From Vandiemenella viatica (taxonomy: Eukaryota > Arthropoda > Insecta > Orthoptera > Morabidae), in assembly GCA_031002005.1 (NCBI GenBank), contig JARYHS010008074.1, positions 10,238,924-10,302,923 of the forward strand: 64,000 bases of DNA, in the 5' to 3' direction. Below the pieces are notes generated by a model that was not told the origin of the DNA, ran no database searches, and saw nothing but the letters and a program-made list of their open reading frames with translations. Made by a program: the position numbers and the translations under genes. This document shows, one piece after another, positions 10,709 through 20,662 of this stretch (position 1 is its first letter; each line of letters begins with the position of its first letter).

Positions 10709-12821
10709 TGTAACACTTGTTACCTTCACTCAAATTTATTGTTAATATACATTTACGCGTGGTGTTCAGAACAGTGATTATTTTTTATATCAAAACAACG
10801 TCCGACACTTACTGATTCCCGCTAGGTATAAGATTACGTAGAGGTGGATAGACCAGGAACGAAATGTTGTTGGGTGCTAAGCGAGGTGCTGAAGAATGGA
10901 TATGAGGAAAGAATAAATTAATTAGATGAAATATGCAATGTTGTTGCAGGCCATGTTTCCGCAGTTGCTTAGTTAATTACTAGTTGAAAATAATCCCAAA
11001 ATAACGACGCAGCAATAAATAAATTAAACAGTTGCATTGTCGTTATTTTAAACTAGTAATTAACGTGAAATATAGTAGTTCTAAAAATAGTACATTCAGA
11101 GCGCAATTTATTATCTATCCCTCCAAAATGAATAATGGTGGCATATTTCCAAGAAATACGCAGTTGTTTTAATTAAATAACAAAGATTATGCCTGAAGTT
11201 ATGTAGCAAATAGTTAAGTGTGCACTACGATTGCATCCAAACACTGAAGTGTATCTTGACAAAACGTGTCGTTTAAATTGATTTATTTTATTCTTTTGCA
11301 TGTAATTGTAACCCACTGATTCACTTGACATGAGAAAAATTTTAAGATAAAATAATAATACTAAATCAGGTAGTCTGATCAATGGATTAACAAAGTAGAT
11401 AGAATAACAAAGCTCCCACTGAACTATTGAGCGAGTCGGAGACTTGTTTTTAAAATAAAAACGAAGCATCACTGAAGATTTCTGTTATATTAAGATTTCC
11501 ACAATGCAGTGATTTTTTTTTTATTTGGAATTTTAAGGATCTCTAAATAAGAGATGATCCTTGCTTGGTGATGCCCTGCTCGGGAAAGAAGGTCATCCGG
11601 TGATGAATTTGTTGTTAAGGAAAACTATTTACAACAAGTAAATATTAAATATTTCAATACCGGAAGGGAACAACTATTAAGTGGTGATGCATCACACAAC
11701 AAGGATGCAGGAAGCAGTAACTGTCACTGTTACCAATATTACAGTTACCAATAATTACAAGGGCATCTCCTAAGCAATAAAGGCTATACTGGGATCTCAG
11801 TGATAGAATGTGTTCTACCAAAAGATTTACATGTGCGAAATTTCAGTTTCCAAAAAGAAGGAAGAGGTGTTTGACTGTCACAGTTTGTCGTCTAAAACCT
11901 AAAATTCGCCCCCAGCTTCATATTGGGTTATTCATCACGGTGTTACGAAGCCAGGCACGCACGTGCTGTGTCCAGAGACACACATAGCCCCTCCATACAC
12001 CTGTCCGCCGCCATTATCGGAGGGCCAGATGCGCTGGATAGCCTACCATCAAGGGGCAGCAATAGACGTTCTCTGTTTCAATTTACCGTCTTATTCAGCG
12101 ACTTGATAACAAAATACATTAGCTTAAAAGTTTCTCATCCTTATATTTAGTAGACGCCTAACACACAATGTTCTCGTCGCACTAGAAGATGTTAATCTGA
12201 CGACTGGTGTTCGTTCTTAATCTGTTCCGAAACAATAAATAATGATACTGGCGAACAAAACTAAACATATGAGGATCGTCTTCAGTAATCAATCATTAAT
12301 AACGACACGGTATTGTAGTTTCTGTTCGGCTCCTTGTTAATTTTAAATAGATCGCCAAATATGTCTAAGATATCACAATGAACAATCTATTTACTAAGTA
12401 AATATGGGGTGAAAAATGCTAAAAAGGAATATTATCTAACGCAGGATATTTTGGATCAAATTCAGTTACTACCTTAAGATGTTCTCTCTAAGCGAAAGGT
12501 AGTACTTGATGAATACTTGTATCCTTTACAGGATACAGTGACAATTCAAGAAAGGAATATGCCTACATTGAAAACATTAAGGGATATTACATACACAATA
12601 AAACAGTTCTTATCAATATATTTTTCATTGACCTTTTACGTATATATTTGACATGCAGTATGCTCCAACAATGCGATACGATCACCAAACCATTTTAGTC
12701 ATGACATTCAAGCAATTAAAGTGTATAATTAAGTGTAAAAGTAGTTCCATCACAGCTAAGCTAAAATACCAAAAGGAAACGATAATACTTGATTTATCAT
12801 TATTATTATTTGTTTCTGAAT
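10709..12821. other. Unannotated A+T-rich DNA
   Basis: Apart from the small inverted repeat at 10972-11064, no feature is recognised. A G+C-richer stretch at about 11930-12080 carries no identifiable motif. Confidence 0.35.
10972..11064. repeat. Small inverted repeat
   Basis: GTTAATTACTAGTT and AAAATAACGAC on the left match the reverse complement of GTCGTTATTTTAAACTAGTA on the right. The left arm has about 11 extra bases. It could be a degenerate MITE. Confidence 0.5.
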
Positions 12822-13042
12822 TTACGCCAAGTTGACGTCATTAGAGGCAGAAAACACTGGGTTCAACCAATGGGAGGGAAATCACCATGGACTTTTGAAA
12901 GAACCAACCTGGTATTTGCCAGGAGTGATTTTGGGAAAAAATGGAAAACCCAATTCTGGATGGCCGAAGAGGGATTCGAACTACGTCCTTCCGTATGTGA
13001 AGCAAGAACGTTATCTCTCACCTATGCTCGGTGGACGAGAAA
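12822..13042 (-). mobile_element. SINE-B, reverse-strand copy
   Basis: On the reverse strand it reads a tRNA-like head (ACGTAGTTCGAATCCC, B box) followed by TTGGGTTTTCCAT and AAATCACTCC and ending near CCTCTAATGACGTC. It matches the forward copy starting 230 bp away throughout, with substitutions. The pair forms an inverted arrangement. Confidence 0.8.
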
Positions 13043-13275
13043 AGGAATAGTATTTTTGCTACGCTACGATTCTTTTTCTCAAAACATCTAAAATGCAATA
13101 CTCAGACTAGAAAAACAAAAACAAAAACAAAAATTGGAAGCATCGTTTCACCTTAAATGCACATAAGACTCAACAAATAAGCTTTTCCTTGTCCTGTATT
13201 TCTTCCTCACGAAAATAAAGTTCCATTTCCATTCATGTTTACAAAACGTTCTACAAGTGGTGAACAACATTAAAC

Positions 13276-13512
13276 CGAGCCTGGTGGGTGAGGAATTAAC
13301 GCTCGCACCTGGTATTCGGGACGACGGCGGTTCGAATCCCTGTCCGGGCTACCAGAGTTGGGTTTTCCATGGTTTACCCAAATCACTCCAGGTGAATGCC
13401 GGGATGCTTCCTTCAAGAGGACATGGCTGAATTCCTTCCCGTTCTTTGTCCCCAGTCCTTTCCCGCCTCTAATGACCCCGACGTGGACGAAGCCTAAAGC
13501 CATAAGTAAAAA
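13276..13512 (+). mobile_element. SINE-B, forward copy
   Basis: The tRNA-like head ends in the B box GGTTCGAATCC. The body has TTGGGTTTTCCATGGTTTAC, CAAATCACTCCAGG and CCTCTAATGACC and ends in a short A-rich tail. Similar SINE bodies are, from memory, common in polyneopteran insects. Other copies are at 12822-13042, 36195-36362 and 60868-61105. Confidence 0.8.
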
Positions 13513-14879
13513 AGAAATAAACTATATTAAGTTCTGAGGTAGGATTTATATAGCATACTTTGGATTTAATATACGGCACGCTGTGTGACATTGTTTAAAA
13601 TGTCGGGCGCCTTTTCTGTAATCACTCGAAGTCAAGCACAAAAGAAGGCGAGATGTTAAACAATAGATGACAGATTCGTAGTAGGACGTTCATTAGCGTC
13701 GTATTCCTGTTGTTAATGTGCAATTTTCTGTTAAAATAAACTTAATTAAGCGTCACAGCGACTGTAATTAAATGTGAGCGATAGTTGTTCTATTTTCGTA
13801 ATTTCGAGATGAAATTAAGTTCGTAGTTTTTCTGTTATAAAGAATTGATTCGAGAAGTTAAAGTAAAGCACCATGAATTTCCAGTAAGAGACGCAGATGT
13901 AATTCATGCGCTTGGCGCATGGTGGCGTAATGTTAGTTACGCCGCATTTAAGTAGTCATGTAATTCATGCTCCCCCCTTTTACTTAAAAATCTAAAAGCA
14001 GTCAGCAAGAATATATGTTTTTTTTTTTTTTTTTTTTTTTTGTTTTTTGTAATGACTCAGTCGGACGCGATTCTTATAGAGAAAACTCTAGATGTGCGAC
14101 ACTTTAACCAGGAGCCTACAACTTAAAAGGAGGATGAGTGAAACGAAACCAATCACATTCTACACAGCTATTAAGATTACAAACACAGATTTGATATCTC
14201 ACGTGAAAACAGTCTCCCGGTTACACGTGTTATAAAACTTATGTAATACTCGTAGTAAATAACCATATCTGAAAAATTACTAAACTGATACTCAGTTTAC
14301 AAATTCATGCACCATGTTATTTACTGTGATTGAATTTGTTATTTTTACCTTTCTCTAACTCAAATTGTTATTTATATTTTCAGAACTTTCAATTGTCAAA
14401 TTCCAAGGATATAATTCTTCACAGAGTGAAACTGGTCTTGAAGCAGAATCTCTTTCAGTTTTGATTTATTCTTGTAGTTGGAAATTGAATGAACATGCTA
14501 CAGATAATATTAACACTATCTTTGTAATTAAAATGAATTGTAATCTCGAAAGGTTACATTGATATACCCCTGCAAGGATGCTATTGTTACCTATTCTCTA
14601 TTCTGGTTTTATAAATTGTATTTACAACCATGATTAATACATCTGATTTCAGTACTATGGGTACCACTTAAACGAAAGGTCTGCCCTAAAAATGAGATAA
14701 AAATGTTTGAATTAAGATACAAAAACCCATCATATTACGATTACTCAACTGAAGGACCTTGCGAAAACACTATATGTCTTAGAACATTTACTTTTACTTT
14801 GCTGTCTACAAAATCAAAAATAGCAGACTGTTGAAAAATCAAACTGAATGATACTGAGTAATTAGTTACTGTGAAGATA
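13513..14879. other. Unannotated A+T-rich DNA
   Basis: No gene or repeat family is recognised. A 24-base T run occupies 14018-14041. Confidence 0.35.
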
Positions 14880-14880
14880 T

Positions 14881-14989
14881 TCATACACACATCTTATTTG
14901 ATCAGATATCTTTGAAAATACAGTCAGAAGTGATACGGGTCTACAATTCTTGTGTAGCGGTGTGATTATTGACATCTTGAGTGATACAG
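14881..14989. repeat. Left 109-bp direct repeat flanking the RTE-like LINE
   Basis: It matches 17224-17332 with about six substitutions in 109 positions. Read on the reverse strand, the sequence itself encodes a reverse-transcriptase fragment (CRPVSLLTVFSKI), so the duplicated target was an older LINE remnant. Confidence 0.8.
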
Positions 14990-17223
14990 AACCAGCAAAA
15001 AATTTCAATGGTAAAAAAACTGATCAACACAGTAATCTACAATAAGCTCTACATATGCAACACATTTTCCCACACAAAGACTCGCACAAATACACTTGGT
15101 CCGCTAGAGGCCAAACATCAATCATAGATTACATTATAACGAATGAAAAACTGAGAAAACTGATACTTGACACAAGAGTGTTTAGATCCTATGAGATTGA
15201 ATCAGACCACCACCTCTTCGTAGGTACAGCAAGATTTCCACCCCGCTGGCTTAACAGCAACGCTAAGAAACAAGAAATACATAAGTCAAACCAAATGTCC
15301 TACAGAGTTGAACTCTTACAAGATCAAAGCATCAAAGGGCTGTATCAGAGAAGATTAAGTGAAATAGAAAAGAAGTGTAAAGTAGAGGAAAATATTGAAT
15401 TAGAAGGGAAAACCTAACCAAAATTCTGAAAGAAGCGGCAAATGAGAGTATAGGAATGAAGAAACGCTGGAACAGAAAACAAGGATTAAGAGCCTGGGAT
15501 GAAGAAATCAAGAGAAATGCTTATAAGATATATCTAGCAACAAAGAAAGCAAGGATTTTACTGAATATAAGAGGAAAAGAGCGATTGCTAAAAGAGAAAC
15601 CCGGAAAAGGCACAGAGAACAATGGGACCAATTCATCAACAATCTCGAAAGAGATGTAACAAGACATTCAAAATTATAAAAAAAGTTAAACAGAGAAGTA
15701 AGATGCGACTCAGACATTCAAGTAATAAACGAAGAGACATGGCTAAAGTATTTTCAACAGTTGTGGACCAAAAATCAAGCAGACATGAACCAGAGGTAAT
15801 GTCACTACCAGAGACTAACAGCCCAGATGACATTCACTACAAAGAGTTAGAATCAGTGCTGAAAGCCTGTAAAAGTAACAGAGCTCCAGGAGAGGATGGC
15901 ATTCATATGGAACTTTTTAAATTCAGCAACAGGACATTTAAAGTACGACTGTTGAACTTTATCAACAGGATCTGGAGAGGAGAATACCCACCTCAAGGCT
16001 GGCAGAGGGCAATTGTCATCCCTATTCACAAAAAAGGAGACGTCAAGGATTACAATAACTATACAGCAATAAGCTTGCTCAATGCTGGTTATAAAATTTA
16101 CTCAAGCATTATTAAATCAAAATTGCAAAAAATTTATGAACCACTACTTGGAGAAGAACAAAATGGGTTTCGGAAGGGTAGATCATGTGCAGATGGCTAT
16201 TTCACACTCAAGATGCTAATTGAGAAAAGGAAAGAGTTTAATCTGGAAACACACCTGGCATTTATTTATTACAAAAAAGCTTTCGATACAATTTACAGAA
16301 GATAACTTTGGCTAATTAGCGCGGAAAGTAACACCCCACCACAGATCGTAAAAGCAATTCAAAACATCTGCAGCCACAATGTAATCGCAGTCAGAACTGG
16401 ACAACAGCTGTTGGAATGGAAACCCATTAATCGAGGAGTGAGACAAGGATGTTGCCTATCACCACTTTAATTCAGCATATATATAAACAAAATCATTAGT
16501 AACTGGAGACAAAAACCCCATGGTAGAATTATAATAGACAGACAGACCAACCTGGATGCATGACCAAGTGCTTTTTGCTGAGTCAGAAGATGACCTGCAG
16601 AGATCGGTATATAACCTCCATATAACAGCAAAAGAATACAGCATGGAGATTTCCCCCAATAAAACCAAGGTTACGGCCTTTGTTGGAAAAAACCACAAAA
16701 GAACCAAAATCTCAATAGACAAAACGCCCATAGAACAAGTAGCAGAATTTAAATACCTAGGTTACAACCTCAGCTACACCCTAGAAACCGATATGCAACA
16801 AAAAATCACAAATTTCACGAAAGTTACAGGAATAATAAATAACATCTTCAGACCATCTCTTGTTCAACAGCACACAAGAATCAAGCAATATAACATTCTG
16901 GCTAAACCTACACTACTGTATGGCAGCGAGGCCTGGGCACTACGCAAAGGGGATGAGCGGAGACTAACGGCGGCTGAGATGCGAATCATGAGGAGAACAG
17001 CCGGCTACATATTAAAAGACAGAAAGAGATCTGATGATATCCTTAAAGTAAAACCAATTCTCCAAACTGTACAAATCTACAGAACATGTACTAAGCATGA
17101 AGACGGATCGGATCCCACGGATTATTCTCAAATACCAGGAGAGATGTAGGGAGACCACCAAGAAGATGAATTGAGACCGTAACAGGCCACCAGGCCTAAT
17201 ACTGGACAGGAAGAAGAAGCTAC
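14990..17223 (+). mobile_element. RTE-like non-LTR retrotransposon, 5'-truncated and decayed
   Basis: The element starts inside the endonuclease domain and ends with GACAGGAAGAAGAAGC, a short GAA-repeat tail of the kind RTE-type LINEs carry instead of poly(A). It is exactly bracketed by the 109-bp direct repeats. A second copy of the same family is at 41.8-42.6 kb. The RTE assignment rests on the tail and the reverse-transcriptase motifs. Confidence 0.75.
15055..17149 (+). pseudogene. RTE-like endonuclease/reverse transcriptase remnant
   Basis: The readable parts, in order, are the end of an apurinic-type endonuclease (SARGQTSIIDYIITNEKL, ESDHHL), a linker, the reverse-transcriptase fingers and palm (NGFRKGRSCADGYF, KKAFDTI, GVRQGCCLSPL) and the C-terminal region (FKYLGYNLSY, LLYGSEAWALRKGDERRL, EMRIMRRTAGY). 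Stops at 15415 and 16303, plus frameshifts, break it. The segment that should carry the catalytic FADD box, just before DQVLFAESEDD, is shortened by about 14 bases relative to the copy at 41.9 kb, so the active site is lost. A full-length protein would nick target DNA and copy the element's RNA into it. Confidence 0.85.
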
Positions 17224-17332
17224 TCATACACACGTCTTATTTGATCAGTTATCTTTGAAAATGTTGTCAGAAGTGATACGGGTCTACAATTCTTGTGTAG
17301 CGGTGTGATTATTGACATATTGAGTGATACAG
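17224..17332. repeat. Right 109-bp direct repeat flanking the RTE-like LINE
   Basis: This is the partner of 14881-14989. It starts at the end of the LINE tail, so it behaves like an unusually long target-site duplication. Confidence 0.8.
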
Positions 17333-18196
17333 GAGGATCGAAAGAGTATTACAAATATGATTGATAACTTCAACAGTGACAGTGTTTCTATATCTCATTA
17401 TAAACTAAACAATTTTCATTATTGAATTATTTTCTAATTTTTCATGGTGTAAAATATCTTTCATCTTTAGATGACGAGCTAAGTATTATTAAGAGATTTT
17501 AATTTTTCAATATAATTTAATTTAGATGGGGCACAAAAACCGCTGTAAATTTTCTACACACCCGATTTGGTATTCCGTGATATATTTTGCAGAAAGTCTT
17601 TGAAGGCAATATCACCATCCACCAACTTTCACCCTCTGTACTTGAACTGTTCAGTACCTCTCTAATTAATTTTCCGCAATGAAAATATTATCAATTACAG
17701 TACTTTCTATCTTCTAGTGAAAATATGCAGATTGTCAAAGACTCCTTTAGTTAATTTGTTTAATAACATTTGAAATGAAAATTTGTATTGAAGACACTAG
17801 ACCGGATGAAAATATTTTGATTCAATGCCAAATTTTACAAAATGTTTTCAAGCTTACTAAATAATATTCAGTGGGTGTCCTGTAAGGTATCAACACTACA
17901 AAACTGTCTTTTTAAAATTCTAACTGCTCTAAATGACATTCGTTCTATTGAATATTTATTCAAATCTAACGTATTTATATTACTATTTTCATATATATAT
18001 ACACTGTTTGGCTGCCATCTCTCAGCTCTGATCTACAAAAATGTGATGCTAACTAATATTCATTAAAGGAGAAGGGACTCATTTACAAATTTTACGGCTT
18101 ATTCTCTATATTAAATAGGATATCTACATTCAGATTAAATTATTTTTTCATTGTTTATACAGAGAACTTTTAAATTGTTAGGTAACGCCTAATCTT
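17333..18196. other. Unannotated A+T-rich DNA
   Basis: No gene or repeat was recognised between the LINE flank and the Helitron 5' end. Confidence 0.35.
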
Positions 18197-18426
18197 TCTC
18201 TATAAAAATCTCGCGTCACGATATTTGCCAGAGATGAACTCCGAAACTACTTAACTGATTTTGATGAAATTTGGCTTACTGTGTGTAATTTGGTCCAACT
18301 TAAGAGATAGGATAGTTTTTATCGCTACTATTGACCTTAATATTTGTTATTGCGAATTAAACGTTCGTTCAATGTTTGTCATAGGACAATGGTTTGTAAT
18401 TATTTGTAAGTGCCGTAAGTTTGCGC

Positions 18427-18610
18427 GTTCTGGTGGCTCAGTGGTTAAGGCGTCTGATTTGAAGTGGAAAGGTCCCTGATTCGAATCCCTGTGCCAGCGG
18501 GGATTTTTACGCACTTAACTCGGCCTTCACCTCCGGCGCAGGGGTGGAATGTGCAGCAAATAGAAACCCTGTCACCAGATTATAATGACCACACGAAATT
18601 ATTATTATAG
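18427..18610 (+). mobile_element. SINE-A, internally deleted copy
   Basis: It has the same tRNA-like head (TGGCTCAGTGGTTAAGGCG, B box GATTCGAATCC) and the same 3' block (GGGGTGGAATG) with an ATT-rich tail as the copy at 10406, but about 110 bp of the middle are missing. The junction is CCGGCGCA-GGGGTGG. It sits in the Helitron leader. Confidence 0.85.
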
Positions 18611-19080
18611 TTCCATAGGTTTCTAACAGATGGCGGTGTATTAATTTATCGACACTACAATTGGTTATCTAGGTTAGATAACCATCCAGTAGATGGCGTT
18701 GTGTTTCGATTTATTTATGTTACAGTCTACTCCACGTCAAATGTGTTTATATATGACATAACCCAGATTCGTGAATTTTTCGCGTAGTATCATTTTTTAA
18801 TTGTGCTGTGTATTGTATTGTGTATTGTTTGTATGTTTAACGACAAAGTAATTGCACATATGAATATAACATCGAAGAAAACGTTACGATAAATTCAAAA
18901 ACGTGTAAGTATTTGTTTCTTGCTTCTCATTTTTCTTCTTCTTTTCGTTATGGACCACGTGTCAATTTCAGTTCATCCCCTGTTGTTTTTTTCTTTCTTC
19001 CTCTCCAGTACTCCTTCATTATTGCAATGTGTTTTCTCTTTCTCTCTGCAGACCATTATGCACCCGTTTTCTTCTCCTCT

Positions 19081-19415
19081 CTACCTTGGAATTCTGCCAT
19101 ATTGGAAATCTGCTTTCGAAAATATTTTCCTTCCATACTGTTCACTAATATTAATTCGTTTCAAATCTTTCTTAACTTCTTGAATCCCAAAAAAATATTT
19201 TAATATCTTTTTTGTTAGCCTGGTGTCATCCATGCGATAGATGAGTCGAAAAAATACCATTCTCATTTTTTCTAACGGATTCTTTTATTTTTTCTATGTT
19301 ATGATATATTTCCTCATTAGTTCTTATCTTGCGCTGTACTGTATTTTTCAATGGATCCAAAATTTTCCTTATGATTCTCCATTCCAATACTCCAAGCTTA
19401 ACCAATTTCTAACTT
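19081..19415 (-). pseudogene. LINE reverse transcriptase C-terminal fragment
   Basis: Read on the reverse strand it gives LGVLEWRIIRKILDPLKN, then RTNEEIY, then FFRLIYRMDDTRLTKKIL and QEVKKDLKRINIS. This is the conserved tail of insect LINE ORF2 proteins (usual form ERKILRKILGPVK...RLRWLGHVxRMDDTR). Only the tail is present, with no catalytic reverse-transcriptase box. The preceding residues are found on the far side of the SINE-A insertion at 25086-25160. Confidence 0.65.
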
Positions 19416-19570
19416 AATACGGAGCGGTCTGCTGGCTTAGTGGTTAAGGCGTCTGATTGGCGATCGAAAAGTCCGCGCTTCGAATACCTGTCTCGGCGGA
19501 GATTTTCATAGCCATTTAATCCGATTTTCACCGCTGGCACAGCTTGCTGTGTAATGTGAAGTACGCCAGG

Positions 19571-19824
19571 ATTACATTACAGTACCGAACTGTGTAAGGT
19601 GCTGTGATTGGGGTCATGTCAGCAAGCACTGTCAGCAAGCTGACTCAACATGCGGCCACTGCGGTGTGACTGGACACAAGAAAGACCAATGCGAAAAGAA
19701 AAACATTGCTCCTGTATGCATCCCATGTGCGAAGAGAGGTAAAACGTGCAAAAAGAAAGGGAAGGAGTGTCTAACCTATCAGATGCTCCTTCAGCGTATG
19801 ATCAGCCGAATAGATTATGGATAA
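19571..19824 (+). pseudogene. R1 LINE gag (ORF1) C-terminal fragment with zinc knuckles
   Basis: An open frame enters from the truncation point and ends at TAA 19822-19824. It carries two CCHC knuckles with C-x2-C-x4-H-x4-C spacing (CVRCCDWGHVSKHC and CGHCGVTGHKKDQC). A third cysteine cluster (CIPCAKRGKTCKKKGKEC) lacks the histidine. Such knuckles end the ORF1 protein of R1-clade LINEs and bind the element RNA. There is no start codon because the 5' part was lost on insertion. The stop overlaps the next start as ATGGATAA. Confidence 0.85.
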
Positions 19825-20662
19825 GCCAGTTAAAACAGCAAAAGGGATTGAAAAAACCCTTATGTATAATAAACATGGGATAGTAATAACAAACAAGAGA
19901 AAAAATAAAAATCCGTCACGGAAGCGCAGGGATGCAGAACGAGCGGCAAACTTTAGAAGTAAAAAACAAGGCCGAGACTTAGCACCAAAAATGATAGACT
20001 CAGCAGTACAGACGGAAGAAGTCGCAGAGACACAAAACACAACGAAAGATGCTACAGTTCAGACTGAAGAATACGTAGAGACGAAACACATAGCGAAAGA
20101 CACTGCAGTTCAGACCGAAGAATACGCAAAAATAAAAACCAGACTGAAGGATACAATCACACAAACTGTTACCACCCCTCCTTACCCAGGAAGAAGGGCA
20201 GGACTTGGTTGGTGTAAAGGGCCTAACTTGGTCGATGCAAGCCCGACGGCAGCGCAATCTACACACCCTAAAATATCACTGCAAACAAAGTTTGAAAAAA
20301 GAGCTGCGTTAGATCCCACAAAAATATACATAGACCTTGAGAACACGGTAAAAATTAGCAGATTAGAACAAGAGCATGTGTTGGCAATGGCACTTAGGCA
20401 CCTCACTAGGATGCTGCACCCAGCAGGAAAAACAGTCACCTTTCCTCAACTTGAAGCAGTGGACAGAATACAACTCAAGACCAGCAACTTACCCACGGAT
20501 CCAGCCCAGTTGTTGACGCTAGTTAAAAAATTATTCAACAACAGAAATGAGATTTTTGACCCGGACCAAATATATAAACAATTTGTGATGACTCATGGAA
20601 GGATAGTTTTCGACGCGAAACTTCCATGGCCTCAGAGTAATGTTTACACTAAACACCCATAG
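19817..20662 (+). CDS. Additional ORF of the R1-clade LINE, 281 residues, function unknown
   Basis: An uninterrupted ORF lies between gag and ORF2. It starts at ATG 19817, overlapping the gag stop, and ends at TAG immediately before the ORF2 start. Residues 20-55 are very basic (TNKRKNKNPSRKRRD), a likely nuclear or RNA-binding region. Residues 61-117 are four 17-residue units, each with a VQT or TQT core (positions 64, 81, 98, 115), three of them reading AVQTEE or TVQTEE. A short linker with PPYP follows. The last 115 residues look globular (HVLAMALRHLTRML, LLTLVKKLF). I do not recognise the C-terminal domain. It could be the tail of a gag protein split by a frameshift, but the precise start and stop overlaps argue for a separate ORF. 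VQT/TQT motifs resemble dynein light chain LC8 ligands; this is inference only. Confidence 0.7.
   Translation: MDKPVKTAKGIEKTLMYNKHGIVITNKRKNKNPSRKRRDAERAANFRSKKQGRDLAPKMIDSAVQTEEVAETQNTTKDATVQTEEYVETKHIAKDTAVQTEEYAKIKTRLKDTITQTVTTPPYPGRRAGLGWCKGPNLVDASPTAAQSTHPKISLQTKFEKRAALDPTKIYIDLENTVKISRLEQEHVLAMALRHLTRMLHPAGKTVTFPQLEAVDRIQLKTSNLPTDPAQLLTLVKKLFNNRNEIFDPDQIYKQFVMTHGRIVFDAKLPWPQSNVYTKHP

Noticed and set aside
10830..10920. Possible host exon (short protein-like run around GGTGGATAGACCAGGAACG)
   Set aside because: Fewer than 30 residues, no domain, no clear splice sites.
18913..19203. 96-residue forward open frame rich in Phe and Ser
   Set aside because: It is antisense to the LINE C-terminal fragment; the reverse strand carries the conserved protein motifs.
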